A stretch of DNA of 64,000 nt from Mactra quadrangularis (lineage: Eukaryota > Mollusca > Bivalvia > Venerida > Mactridae), in the NCBI GenBank assembly GCA_025267735.1, contig CM046301.1:15780690-15844689 (forward strand), in the 5' to 3' direction. The notes below the pieces were generated by a model, which did no database searches, was not told where the DNA came from, and saw only the letters and a program-made list of their open reading frames with translations. A program made the translations under genes and the position numbers. This document shows positions 48,501 to 58,847 of the stretch, piece after piece; within the stretch, counting starts at the first letter, position 1; every line of letters starts with the position of its first letter.

Positions 48501-49208
48501 TGTCGAATTGAGAGATGATGATCAAGTCAACACCAAAGGTGACACTGCTGAATACACAGTAAATGGGTGTTTATGTTTTTATATGAAGACATCTCTTGCC
48601 TGTGATACTATGACCTCGGAACATTCGACAAAGTATCACGAAATACTAGTCTAAACGAGATCTGTAAGTGACCTGCCCAACTTCCCAAGCGACATTGTTA
48701 ACATTTTCGGTTTGGCGTATGACCATAATTGAGATGAAATTTAAGCAGCAGTAGTGCCTTGCATATTGGCTTATGTTTAAGAAACAAATAAGAACGTGAA
48801 TGCCCGTGATATATGATATAAATAGCTACCATTTTAGGAAAAGTTGATACAAAAGTTTCTTCACGACGCCGATGAATAAAGATGTCTGTTCACTTCCGGT
48901 CTGGTATAAAAAAAATTTTTCACAGAACGGTCGACCAAGAAGAGAACACAATTCTGCATATAAAATAAAACATTAGATTCGATTTATGTATATTTACAAA
49001 CGATGTAATTGTTCATTAATCAATGCGGATAAATAATCATTTTTATAAGAATATTAGGCTAAATAATATGAAATCACATGTCATAAAAACCGTATACCAT
49101 TCGTCAGCGGTTTAGTCTCAGTTTCATTTCGTCCTGAGCAAGTTCGTCTACGCACATTTTATCAAAGAAATTCCTCTCTCTGAATTTATCTTTAAATGTA
49201 CTCACCAT
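42553..49208 (-). CDS. ERH: Enhancer of rudimentary homolog, complete copy (101 aa)
   Basis: The minus-strand exons are 49206-49208 (only the ATG is coding; donor GTGAGTA), 44624-44711, 43108-43228 and 42553-42646 (stop TAA). Phases agree at all junctions. An ATG-only first coding exon is the arrangement I recall for vertebrate ERH; this was not checked. Recognisable stretches are [53 protein letters not shown] and [11 protein letters not shown]. Length (101 aa) is close to the usual 104. ERH is a small nuclear homodimeric protein that works with RNA-processing and RNA-decay partners. Intron 1 (4.5 kb) contains a dead gene and a LINE fragment; intron 2 contains two SINEs and a long fold-back element. 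ADAT3 starts 527 bp away on the other strand. Identity is very sure; use of the distant exon 1 is inferred from its perfect donor and phase. Confidence 0.92.
43273..43422 (-). mobile_element. tRNA-headed SINE, unit 1, in ERH intron 2
   Basis: The minus strand has GGCGACGTGGTAGAGTGTCC and a B box, GGTTCGAATGC. The sequence closely matches the second unit at 43528. It is absent from the left duplication arm. Confidence 0.7.
43528..43668 (-). mobile_element. tRNA-headed SINE, unit 2, in ERH intron 2
   Basis: Direct repeat of the unit at 43273, about 255 bp away (B box GGTTCAAATCC; shared motif CTTTAAGGCAAGGTAGTACA on plus). The two units and the 105 bp between them sit between the sequences CAATATTG and CAATTG, where the left arm is uninterrupted. 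They probably arrived as one composite. Confidence 0.7.
43775..43940. mobile_element. Fold-back element, 45-bp inverted arms
   Basis: Arms start AATAACTTACAGTTGTCTAT and are inverse copies with one mismatch over 45 bp. The loop also has an internal palindrome (CACGAGTGCTTTAGCACGAG region). It lies in intron 2 of the right ERH copy and is absent from the left arm. Confidence 0.8.
43935..44320. mobile_element. Inverted-repeat element next to the fold-back
   Basis: Inverted ends near TTATTTCGATTCTAACAT (left) and ATGTTAGAATTCAAAATAAT (right) bound about 385 bp of non-coding DNA. It is absent from the left arm, so it may be one composite insertion with the fold-back at 43775. Confidence 0.6.
45494..48345 (-). 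pseudogene. Dead gene with central coiled coil and Tudor-like C-terminus, split by a LINE
   Basis: Minus-strand pieces in order: about 48345-48201 (contains [14 protein letters not shown] and [15 protein letters not shown]); then a LINE insertion; 47022-46798 (contains [20 protein letters not shown]); a frameshift near 46797; 46797 to about 46220 ([16 protein letters not shown], a KR/E-rich coiled coil, then DMSYYGL); another frameshift near 46220; and 46220-46038 ([23 protein letters not shown]). A GT/AG intron leads to 45607-45494 ([20 protein letters not shown], stop TAA). The last part resembles a Tudor/SH3-like barrel. In-frame TAA, TGA and TAG codons interrupt the coil region, so it is not functional. 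The family is not one I can name. The whole block is missing from the left arm of the ERH duplication. Confidence 0.7.
47023..48200 (-). mobile_element. 5'-truncated non-LTR retrotransposon (CR1/Jockey group), 3' part of ORF2
   Basis: The minus-strand ORF (47386-48216) starts inside the reverse-transcriptase domain at the catalytic motif [11 protein letters not shown] and continues through [41 protein letters not shown] and [10 protein letters not shown] to a typical C-terminus ([13 protein letters not shown]). A 3' UTR of about 350 bp ends in a (GATA)n tail at 47023-47041. About the first six codons of the open frame (up to the LINE junction) come from the flanking dead gene read in another frame, so the element proper begins near 48200. 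It lacks the endonuclease and most of the RT fingers and palm, and is therefore immobile. The reading frame is otherwise uninterrupted, suggesting a fairly recent insertion. Confidence 0.88.
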
Positions 49209-49735
49209 AGTGTGAACCACAATACACTTAACGAAGAATCGTTTTTTTTATTAAAGGATGTTGATGGAATTTAATCGGTGAGAATGAATTAAATTCGTCT
49301 TTCATTTTCCATCAGTTATCGTTCTCATAACTTTCGCACCCCATGTTTTCGCACCATAACTATTATAAATGTTTATGAATTAGGTTTTTGTTGCATCACG
49401 TTTAGAAGACAAAATATTTGAGATGTGCTTTTTATGATTAAATTGCGAAAATTTATTATCATATAAATTTTTCAGCTCAATCATACTATATTAGGCTTAC
49501 AAGTACCAGTGATAAATAAAGACATTTTAAAAGTTATGAAATATTTACCTGATAAGCCCAGTAAGTGGCTTGTATTTAAGTTAATAAAGAGCCATTGCCC
49601 AACTTATAACATAATAATACTTAACCTTTGCACATAAAATAGGACCACAGCCAAAAGTTATATTCCAAAATGCATTTTTTTCAGGGTAGAATAACATAAC
49701 ATTTTCTGGAGAAGTGTGTGGAATAGTGACGTAAA
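49209..49735. promoter_or_regulatory. Head-to-head ERH / ADAT3 intergenic region
   Basis: Only 527 bp separate the ERH start codon (minus strand) from the ADAT3 start codon (plus strand). The region must hold both leaders and is a natural candidate for a bidirectional promoter. I see no clear TATA box correctly placed for either gene and no mobile element in it. A conserved core was not identifiable by eye. Confidence 0.55.
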
Positions 49736-52700
49736 ATGAATAATTCACTCACTGGTGAATTAACAAAGAAATTGAAATCTGATGAGTCAGCTATAAAATG
49801 TGATTCCATGAAGATTGAACCTGTTTTACATGACACGTACACAGCTGTTGTAGAATTAGGTATTTGTATAAAATGAATGACTCTCTGTCTTTATTTATTA
49901 TTTTGGCATGTGTGTTTGCACAAAGTTAATTTCTCATAGTAAGGTACATGTACAGAGGTCTTAAGAGTGTCAAAATATTTTTTATCCAGTCTTAAATGTA
50001 AAGTTATGTTAAAGTTTAGTTTATTTATCATTTATTTTACAGTTTAGCCTAACTTTAAAACAAATTCTCTTCCTGGTCCCCTGTATTGAGCTTGTAGGAT
50101 AGAGTTTATTGCTCAAGGGAACAATGGGGTAGACTTGGGATGAGATTCAAACCAATGCAGAACTGGCTATTCAATGGTTACCAGTCCAATTTCATATAAA
50201 TTGGGCCATGTTCAGATATTAATTTATGAAGCTTACATATGATAATAAGATTCTTGCTTTGACAGAAATCAGTTCAATTACATGAAAGTTTTTTTTCTTG
50301 TTTTTTTTTTACATTGATAAAGACTAGAAAGTCTATATTTGAGATTTTGTTGTTTTTTGTTTTTGATTACTTGTTCATGGATGATGGTATATATTATTGA
50401 TTACATTATCTATTTCAGTTGATGCCTATGTGTGTCAGATAACAAACAAGAAAAGAACATCAGATTTACTAAGGTATTTTTTATGACAACTGTGTAACTA
50501 GTTCTGGCTTCCAAAACTTTATAAGCCGCTTTTTTTAACATTTTGATTTTCGTCAGATGCGGCACCGTTCATTGACAGTATAAACACGGGTTTGCTGAAG
50601 ACCTTAAGCTACTGTGTAACCAGTGACTTTTGATATGTTCATGTACATGTAATGTAAACATCTATAAATGAGATTTAAAAAAAGATTATATATGCATTAA
50701 TCCATATCACATTATCTCCCTTTGATTGTGAAATAAGTATACATCCGTCTATTCTGCATTATCTCCATTTGATTGAAAAGATATATACACTAGTCCATAC
50801 CACATTATCTCCCTTTGCTTGAAAAAATGTACATTGTATGCATTATCTCCCTTTAATTGTAAATATGTTTTGTATATCGCATCAACCTCATTATTCTTAA
50901 AGAAACCTGCTTTTTTCTATTTCTATTTTCAAGTTTTATTATTCAAAAATCAATTCCTTTGATGTTATATTTTTTCAGATTTTTGTCCACAAAATATCCT
51001 TTGTCTGAACATGGTCATGTGAAAAGAGTGAAGTCAACCAAATCAGCTGGTGAGTATCTGATTGTATAATTATAAGTACTCATTTTTTTTGTTTCAAGAG
51101 ATTGATCATACTTTTTTATAATTTCAGAACAATAATTTGCAAACTAAGGGAGGTAATATGGTATGAAATATTGTGTTTCCAACCGATTAAATTGAGATAA
51201 TGAGGCATGGACTTGTATAACCATTTTTCCAATCAATGGAACTTACTTACTAATTGTGCAATTTTGGTAATGTTAAGTGAATTTTCATCTTTTTTTTTCA
51301 ATAAAATTTTATCAATAAAATATCATTTAACTTTTTTATCAAATTTAAATGAATTGATGTATTTTTCAGATAATGTGACATCTGTACAAGTTTTTATATG
51401 TGGACATTCAGCTGACCTCACTTGTGATGATATCAAATCAACATTAACTGATTTCACAGATTGTATAGGTCATATTGGCGTTGTAAAGATACCTTCCAAT
51501 GCTCCTCTTACCAGGAAACAATATGAAGTTGCCACTCAGTATTGGCCTGTCAACTTTTATGAAAATAAAATGTAATTCTTCTTTAAATTTATTTATTTAA
51601 TTACAATGACTGATAGGCAGGTTTCATACCCTTTTTCAAGAACAAAGAGTGAGTGTCATTTAGAAATTCTAGGACCTAACACACCAACCTGTACCATTTA
51701 TCAAATATTTTGTAATGAAAATTTGCTAGAAAATTAAACTATATGAAAATACAAGATAATGAAAATACTGCCAGAATACCACTCAAAAACATAATGAATC
51801 ATTCATAAACAGCAGTCATCAACAAGTAAATAAGTATTCCTAGTATCCATTGGAAAACATTCATGTAAATTGACATTGGTGCATTTCATAATATTGAAAC
51901 AATTTATATGGCTTGTTTTATTTGTGGACTAGTTGCATTAAGTAAAACTTAATGTAATGAAATGAAGAGTCATTTATTATTTTGATTGCAAACAAAGTAT
52001 GAAAAATACCCCATATTCATAATAACTAAAGTTCCTCCATTCTGTATACATGTTTGGTATATTAACTACTGTATTGTAAACTTAACTTATGTATTGAGTA
52101 AGTTACTTCTATTTTTATTTTGCAGTGTAACACAGTTGTTGACAGACTCATATTTTACCTCTGATGATAAAGAAATTATTCAACAACATATGAAAGAAGC
52201 TATTGATATGGCTATGATTGCTAAACAGAAACAAATGGTATATTTAAAAAAAAAATTGTATCATTCATCAAGCTGCGAAACTAAATCTGTAACAAAATAT
52301 GTACAAAGATTTTGAATGAACAGTACAACCTCTCATGAACAACACCCTCTGGGAGGGACTATTAGGTGTGTTGCTGTTCAGAGGTTGTTGCTCTGCCGAG
52401 GTTAAATTCAATTACAGTTAGACCTGAGGGAAATATCAAAAGCTGATGTTGTGCAGAGGATTTGCTCTAAAGAGGGCCGCTCTGCAGAGGCTATACTGTA
52501 TAGTTAATTTAGAAGCTCTGAGAGTATTGTATTAAGTAATGTTTTAAGTTTATAATAAAATAAAGACTTTCTTGTAACCAGTGTCATATGATATGTTACT
52601 TGTAGAAAAACTGGTTTTCAATTAATATAATTGAATTTTATTTCAGATGTATAAACACAATAGGATAGTTATGATTGATTGTAACATTTGAAAGTGGAGT

Positions 52701-54549
52701 AATGATACTAACTTTGTACAATTGTCCTGAATTTCTCAAGTTCATCAGTATTTTTTTTTAAAAATCGTACATTTACATAAGTAATTATGGATGACTGTAT
52801 AATAAATGAATGGACTACTTAATCTAATTTTTTTCTAGTTGCCAATAGGTGCTGTTATAGTAGACCCAATATGTAACAGAGTGATAGCTAAATGTTATGA
52901 TAAACGTTCAGGTAACCATCCACTACAACATGCTACAATGGTATGTGTTGATCTTGTAGCTAAATCACAAGGTGCAGGAATGTGGAATAATACAGGTTTG
53001 TTATCAACTCAATAACACTTTTTAGTATTACTATGCAAATGGGTCAGTGTGAAACTAGTCTAAATACATGCTCATGAAAATAAAAATTGACTTATGGCGT
53101 CCTAAGTGCTTAGTTCTCTGGTACCCATCTTTTCTTCATCAAAAGGAATATGTATCACTAGCTAGTGATATGCATAGGAAACTGGCTAATGATCATAGTT
53201 GCTGAAATTATTTTGCTTTACTTTCAAGGCAATAGGTAATGTGACTAATTGCGTCTAATTTGTGAACGAAGCAAAAAAGTATTTGCATTTTGCAGTCAGA
53301 GTTTCACGACTTATGCACCTTTACAGACTTTACCACTATTATCTCTTGTCATTTGGTTACATTTGGTCACTGGTTTCAGTCAATCTTCATGAAAAGTATT
53401 TAATCCACATTTGTTGGTGATAAATTACTTCACAGAACTATACTCATGTATATTGGTATGAAGTGAAGCACTCACAGTAAAAGACAATCCCTATTAAAGT
53501 TGTATATAATAATACCAATGTTTTCTTCTAAAACTTCAAATTTTCTTTTTGAATTAACATTGATATTTAGCATACAACATGTTCCATTTAGCATTAGCAT
53601 ATATCATTCACCGTTCTGTCTTCGAACTGTCATAACCCTCTATTATCATTTTTCAGGAGATGATAAATTCTACCGCAGTGAAATAAAAGAAGAAATAAAT
53701 ACTGAAACTAAAACTGGACCATATCTCTGTACAGGATATCATCTCTATATTACACAGGAACCCTGTGTTATGTATGTACTGGTCTTTTCTGTATATTTGT
53801 CTGTCTGTTTAAGTTACTTACCAAAAACTCAATTTTTCATTTCATTTTACAAAATACTGAATCATTTTAGTATGGAGAAATGTGGGAGTAGATGTATAAC
53901 ACCCCTTCCTAAATTAAGTAAAATTGTAAAATGTACTTTCAAACAGTTAACCCTCTCTTACCAGACTTGCTCAAAGACTAGAAATAAATCTTGAGGTGTT
54001 GAATTTTCTAGAATAGTGGTTTAGAAGTCACTAACCTGTCAAGCTATGCTTAAAATATTTATGTATTAGCACCCCCTTAACCTTCCACAAGGAATTGACA
54101 ACCTCAACATATTTAGTCAGTATTAAATGTTGAATATTCATGAAAGGGTATAACTTGATGTGACCAGAAGTCAAATTAAGATATCTGGATTCAAAATCTG
54201 CCTTTTACCACTGATTCAAGGTTTCAAAATATATATCTTTATGAATGTATCTCAAATGAACTTATCGATGGGTCAGCACTAAACTAGTCTTACTTGCTTA
54301 AACAAGGAACTATTTGAACTAGTTTTGCACTGACACATCAATATGCTATTGTATTTGTCATATTTCAGGTGTGCAATGGCTCTAGTACATTCTAGAATAC
54401 AGAGAGTATACTACGGTAGTAAACATACAGAGGGGGCTTTAGGATCTAAATATAAAATACATATACAAGATGGTCTGAATCATCATTATCAAGTATTTAG
54501 TGGTGTACTTGGTGAAGTATGTGATCAACTTCAAATAGACAATGGATGA
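49736..54549 (+). CDS. ADAT3: tRNA-specific adenosine deaminase subunit 3, non-catalytic (338 aa)
   Basis: Eight exons: 49736-49859, 50419-50473, 50979-51049, 51370-51571, 52126-52237, 52839-52995, 53657-53771 and 54369-54549. Phases fit throughout, and an in-frame TGA lies three codons before the ATG. Human ADAT3 is about 351 aa. ADAT3 pairs with ADAT2 to convert A34 to inosine in tRNA anticodons. The N-terminal half carries VELVDAY, LLRFLSTKYPL and the HIGVVKIPSNAPLTR stretch of TAD3 proteins. The deaminase domain has GAVIVDP at 192-198, HPLQHATMVCVDL at 215-227, PYLCTGYHLYIT at 262-273 and EPCVMCAMALVHSR at 275-288. Zinc ligands are His219, Cys277 and Cys280. Thr221 stands where active deaminases have Glu, as expected for this inactive partner (human has Val). 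GVLGE near the C-terminus matches the family. Introns 5 and 7 carry inverted-repeat elements. Confidence 0.95.
52321..52499. mobile_element. Pogo/Tigger-like MITE in ADAT3 intron 5
   Basis: Begins CAGTACAACCTCTCATGAAC and ends GCTCTGCAGAGGCTATACTG, which are imperfect inverse copies. The inside is non-coding and has diverged CTCTGCAGAGG-type repeats. Confidence 0.65.
54266..54341. mobile_element. Short inverted-repeat element in ADAT3 intron 7
   Basis: GATGGGTCAGCACTAAACTA and ACTAGTTTTGCACTGACACATC-like inverse ends, 27 bp before the last ADAT3 exon. A half copy, ATGGGTCAGTGTGAAACTAG, is at 53038 in the preceding intron. Confidence 0.7.
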
Positions 54550-54750
54550 AATGTTCTCAACATTTTCACATATTCAAGATAAAATTTGATCTAAGGGGGA
54601 TCACTCTAGAATGAACTGTCCACAATATTTTCATATTTTTATGATAAAAATAGACACAAAGGGGGACAACTCTTAGAGTGTTTTGTCTGAAGTCTGTAAT
54701 AGAATATCAATGAATACTGGCTCCAATCCATTATGGCTTAAGTGAGTCTA

Positions 54751-54756
54751 AATAAA
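54751..54756 (+). terminator. Candidate polyadenylation signal of ADAT3
   Basis: AATAAA lies 202 bp after the ADAT3 stop codon. Its position suits a short 3' UTR; no other evidence. Confidence 0.45.
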
Positions 54757-55770
54757 CACTCACTGACTGAATATCCATGGATGGAACTGTGATGTGTATA
54801 AGTCTAACTATCATTGCTTGATATTTTATCTTGTCAAGTACTTGGTATCATCTCTTGGTTGTTGTTTGATATTAGTTCTGATTTTAATTGATGTACATGT
54901 ATGTGTGTACTTGCTAAGTGTCATTTGGGATTGAACTTGAAATATTAACGTACTCACTAAACGTTGGATACGAGATAAAGACAGATGAAGTGCTCTTAAT
55001 GGCAATTACAAGTACAGTGCAACCTCCATTGACCAGAACCTTAGAAAACCAGAATTCACAAAATTCAACCTTATTATCAACTCAATTAGCATACTTAGTT
55101 TTTATAGATAATCTCAGATTAATAACAATCAATGACATTACACTGTGTATGTAAATTGATGTTCTTTGAAAAGGTGTTGTCAACATTTTAACATAACTCC
55201 TGAAAATGGAACTATTTGTTTGATCCTAAGAATGATTGGTTTTCCAAGATTCTACCATACTTGTAGATGGTGGATGCTCTAACCCAGTACTGGAGAGTGT
55301 GCATTATACTCAAATATTACTAATACAGTTATAACTGCACCAGTTCTTCATGTTATATTATTTTACATTTCATTTAAATAAAGATGACCATGAAACTTCT
55401 TTACATTTTGTTATTTGTTTATACATGTATATGGGAATTGTAAAATTTTACTCAACTGTCAGTGGAGCTTCCATTAATCCTGCTGATATAAATACTCAGT
55501 GCTTGATTGATAATCCCTGTACATAGATATGGATATTTATGTTTATCGATTGTGAGTACGTAAGACTGTTGTAAGTATTTAAGTCATCGTTGTTAATGTA
55601 TGTGCCACTGACAGTTGAATAAGATTAAACAGTATGTGTGTACAATTGATATTGCTAATTAGAGCCGAGTTCATTAATTTCCACGAAGAAGTTTCTTTTG
55701 TTATAAAATTAAATACAATGTCTTGGAAACTACATAATATAATACATAAAACTTGAAAACATGTGTAACA
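54757..55770. other. Region between ADAT3 and the NHL-like gene
   Basis: The genes converge here. It holds the MITE at 55450 and a pogo-type terminus, CAGTGCAACCTCCATTGACC, at 55016 with no clear partner end. No further gene seen. Confidence 0.5.
55450..55621. mobile_element. MITE, same family as 9134
   Basis: ACTCAACTGTCAGTGGAGCT opens the element and TGTGCCACTGACAGTTGAAT closes it. The centre shares CGATTGTGAGTA and similar motifs with the 9134 copy. It lies between ADAT3 and the NHL-like gene. Confidence 0.8.
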
Positions 55771-55776
55771 TTTATT
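55771..55776 (-). terminator. Candidate polyadenylation signal of the NHL-like gene
   Basis: AATAAA on the minus strand (TTTATT on plus), 315 bp downstream of the TGA stop at 56091. A plausible end of the 3' UTR, by position only. Confidence 0.35.
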
Positions 55777-56090
55777 GAGAAATTACATGCTCGTCATAAC
55801 GTTTCTTGCATTTGTCTCTTCCCATTTACTTGAACCATATATCTGAGATACCTCAATAATTATGATAAGCCATGGACCCTATATACATGTTCAAATATAG
55901 TGTCCGACACTATCCAAGGCTTGGATCAGCCAAACTCCTCTCGGGGTAACGTCACACATAGCTACTTATTGTCATTCATATAATAAAGAGAATAACGCTG
56001 CTGGGAGTAATACATATACTGGAAATGAACAGTGAACATCTGAATGAATTTCAAGACGTACCAAAATACAACACAGATCTGTGCTTAAGT

Positions 56091-57593
56091 TCAAACCATC
56101 TCAAACACAGAAATGGTGTTACTGTTTCTATTATTATCTACATAAAGAGTCCCTTCCTCGTCACAGAAACAAAGAGACCATGGAAATTTTAAGCCATGCT
56201 TCTCTTCAAGAACTAACTTGCTTTCAGACAAATCAGGGCTCAGTTTCACTATTGAATGGCTAGAACGCTTGCACACGAAAACACTGCCGTCCTCGGCCAC
56301 AGCCACTCCCGCCATTTTTGTCCCAGGACCATCTTTGTATGTTCCAGTTACCTCCCCTTTCCAGCTGAGCCTCGTAACCGTGTTCTTCTGCCAGTCTGAC
56401 ACGTAGATAGACTCGTCAAGTTTACTGACGGTCACATAATCGGGCCAGCAAAATAGTTTGTTTTGGGAACCAACAGTGTGAATAGATTTAAAGACATGCC
56501 CTTTCAAATCCATAATTTGCACTTTTCCTGGGTTGCGAAATGATACTATGAGAGAATCTTGATAAAATGTTATTCCATGACATGCACCGGTCACTTTTAT
56601 ATGATGGTCTAAAGACAAACCACCTGTTGTCATTATAAATTGAATAATTTTCTCGCTTGGAATGGTCACAGCGACTTGTCCTCTATGGACAGTTGTGACG
56701 TCCCAAGGCCCGGAGGATAAATGGATTTGTGACGTCACTCTCTTTGAAATTGGATCTACACTTTTAACAGATTTATTATCGGCGTCTGTGATGATAAGTT
56801 TACGTGCACCAATCATTGTCATACCTGTGATGTCACAATCCAGATTGTCCTGTTTGGTTTTCACGTTGATTTCTTCAATGTAAGTTGGAATAAAATTATC
56901 AATTCCATTTATATCGTTATAAAGACCAGCGACGTCTTGTGTAATGTTTACATCCCCGAGATCGCTTTCTGTTTTTATAAGTTCAGAAATGTTCTCATTT
57001 CCAATAAATTTATATTCACGGAACACGTTTTTTGCTTCTGACTCAATAATGTTTACTTCTATTAGCTTAGTTTGGTAATCGGTCACATCGTCTGCACTAC
57101 TTTGCATTTCTTCTGCTAGTTTTCTGGTATCGTTGAGAACTGCTTCAAGACTGGCTAGATCTGCTTCCATAATATCGTTAATTTGGTTACAAATTTCTTT
57201 TTCCCATGAATCAAGCACGTCATTAATCTGTTTCCTGAATTTGGCGATGTCTGCTTTTACGGCTGAGTGGGTTTGTTCGATCTTCTTAATATTCTGTATC
57301 ACAGACGCCTCGAGTGTTTCACATCGATTAAATAAAGTTTCAAGGTTTTCTGGGACATGTACGTCACTTTTCTCTGATTTGGATGGCGTTCCTACTGGTC
57401 CAGAAAGTAATGATATTCTGCTTACTCTTCTATCCAGTTGTGAAGACTTGGTACCCGGTCTTCTGCTGCTTTTAGTTGCAACATTCAATAGTTTAACTTT
57501 ACGTGCTGCAGACGAGAACGAACGCACGCTTGTCACACTTTTTGTCAAACTCATCGCGCTATTTCTTCTTCTGCGTGGAGAGCCCAACAGCAT
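56091..57593 (-). CDS. Coiled-coil / NHL-like beta-propeller protein (TRIM2/3-type), 500 aa exon
   Basis: One long minus-strand exon. Residues 1-60 are basic and Ser-rich (GSPRRRRNS near the start). Residues of about 85-190 are charged and heptad-like, a predicted coiled coil. Residues of about 250-500 are repeated beta-strand blades ending in patterns such as DESIYVSDWQKNTVTRLS and EGTLYVDNNRNSNTISVF, as in NHL-type propellers of TRIM2/TRIM3-like proteins, which are greatly expanded in bivalves. No RING finger or B-box is encoded. The first ATG directly follows TATCTTTTTCAG, a good splice acceptor. So an upstream exon exists: either only 5' UTR, or one that adds in-frame N-terminal sequence. 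I could not find it upstream on this strand. Function (ligase or RNA/protein scaffold) is not assignable without the N-terminus. Confidence 0.8.
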   Translation of the reverse strand: MLLGSPRRRRNSAMSLTKSVTSVRSFSSAARKVKLLNVATKSSRRPGTKSSQLDRRVSRISLLSGPVGTPSKSEKSDVHVPENLETLFNRCETLEASVIQNIKKIEQTHSAVKADIAKFRKQINDVLDSWEKEICNQINDIMEADLASLEAVLNDTRKLAEEMQSSADDVTDYQTKLIEVNIIESEAKNVFREYKFIGNENISELIKTESDLGDVNITQDVAGLYNDINGIDNFIPTYIEEINVKTKQDNLDCDITGMTMIGARKLIITDADNKSVKSVDPISKRVTSQIHLSSGPWDVTTVHRGQVAVTIPSEKIIQFIMTTGGLSLDHHIKVTGACHGITFYQDSLIVSFRNPGKVQIMDLKGHVFKSIHTVGSQNKLFCWPDYVTVSKLDESIYVSDWQKNTVTRLSWKGEVTGTYKDGPGTKMAGVAVAEDGSVFVCKRSSHSIVKLSPDLSESKLVLEEKHGLKFPWSLCFCDEEGTLYVDNNRNSNTISVFEMV

Positions 57594-58580
57594 CTGAAAA
57601 AGATAACAATTTTATTAATCGCATTATCCAATCAATAACTGTATTAGGCAACCAATTAGTTATGGCATACAAAAACGCTTTTTTAACATAATTATTTTTT
57701 CATCTGATGCGGCTTTAACAGCATAGGCACAGACACACTAAAACATTAAGTTTAAGGACGAATATTTTCAGCAAATTGCCAATAGAAAGCCCAAAATGAA
57801 AATATAAAATGTCTCAAAATGCGGTTTTTGCTTCATTTATTTTCAATACGTAATTGACAGATGTCTCATTTGATTTTATCATCATGTTCTGTACATTTTT
57901 TTCTGAATAATTGACGTTACAAGTATCATGGTTTACTTTTAAACTAGATCTACATTTTTTATACAAAAACTTTTTAACTTTACAACAAAATATTATCGGC
58001 GAATTAATTTTAATATTTTCTTATAATAGTACAATAGAAATTATAAATTTTTCGTTTTAATCCTCTTTATTGTCATGTTATATATAAAATAAGATCATAC
58101 GATTATCAATTTATTGTATCTTCCAGTATTTCAACTTTTATAACGTACCTTTCTCGCCTTTCTTATCCCAAATTTAAAATAATTTAAATTTTATAGAGTA
58201 AACTCGGAATAGTATTAAAACTTTCTATCAATGACTTCTTAATCTAAAGGTGAAAAGTTCTGACTTGTTGCCAAGCATATTCGATATATTTGTATCGAAG
58301 TGTTATTTTTGTCAATACACGTTCGCATGGAGAGGGTTTTTACGATTTAATTGTTTATTGGCCATTGCTATGCTTGAAATATATTACCCAATTTTTAGCG
58401 TAACCCGATATATATCAGTCAACGATATGATAACTTATAAGCTAAGAATAAACATTTGGATTACAACAATTATCAAAATTATAAAAGAATGTACTAATAC
58501 ATTGTATTTTTTTTGGAGAGTTACACTAGGTTGTCATAGAGTAATTGAGCTTAAAATATACTCTTTTCAGTGGCGTTATT

Positions 58581-58630
58581 GCGACATTCTCGATAGATCG
58601 AGAATCTTGATAACCTCTGGGTACGAAAGT
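58581..58630. mobile_element. Small MITE of the CATTCTCGTACCCAG family, diverged
   Basis: CGACATTCTCGATAGATCGA and GATAACCTCTGGGTACGAAA match the family ends; the left arm is degraded. Confidence 0.5.
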
Positions 58631-58746
58631 GTTATAGCAAGGGAATTGTAGTCTTTAGACCCCATAGAGTTTTAAGATACTGTTTATTATACGCACAAAC
58701 TTGTAGATATACGGAAAATAAAATTATACTATTGGTGTACAGGCGC

Positions 58747-58847
58747 TTGATACTCTGTATCGTAGTTTGAAAAATCCCTACTTCTTACATGTACAATAAA
58801 AACACAATCGAAGGATGGATTTTTTCGAACTACGATACAGAATGCCA
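58747..58847. mobile_element. MITE with about 28-bp inverted ends
   Basis: CTCTGTATCGTAGTTTGAAA at the left is mirrored by TTTCGAACTACGATACAGAA at the right; about 100 bp overall, non-coding. Confidence 0.75.

Larger units (their letters stand above)
40258..48615. repeat. Segmental duplication, right arm (about 8.4 kb with insertions)
   Basis: Same orientation as the left arm. The shared blocks are 40258-45374 and 48496-48615. Right-arm-only material comprises a 76-bp inverted-repeat element (41112-41187), two tRNA-headed SINEs, a long fold-back, a segment of about 170 bp near 44790-44962, and the 3.1-kb dead gene plus LINE. Only this arm continues into the ERH first exon. Confidence 0.9.

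Noticed and set aside
53500..53994. 164-codon ORF treated as an independent gene
   Set aside because: Only 53657-53771 is coding, as ADAT3 exon 7. The rest is intron read-through.
57133..57597. Plus-strand 154-codon ORF
   Set aside because: Antisense to the coiled-coil region of the NHL-like gene, which has far better family resemblance.
58250..58651. Plus-strand 133-codon ORF
   Set aside because: AT-rich, no recognisable domain, and it runs into a MITE of the CATTCTCG family. No splice context.
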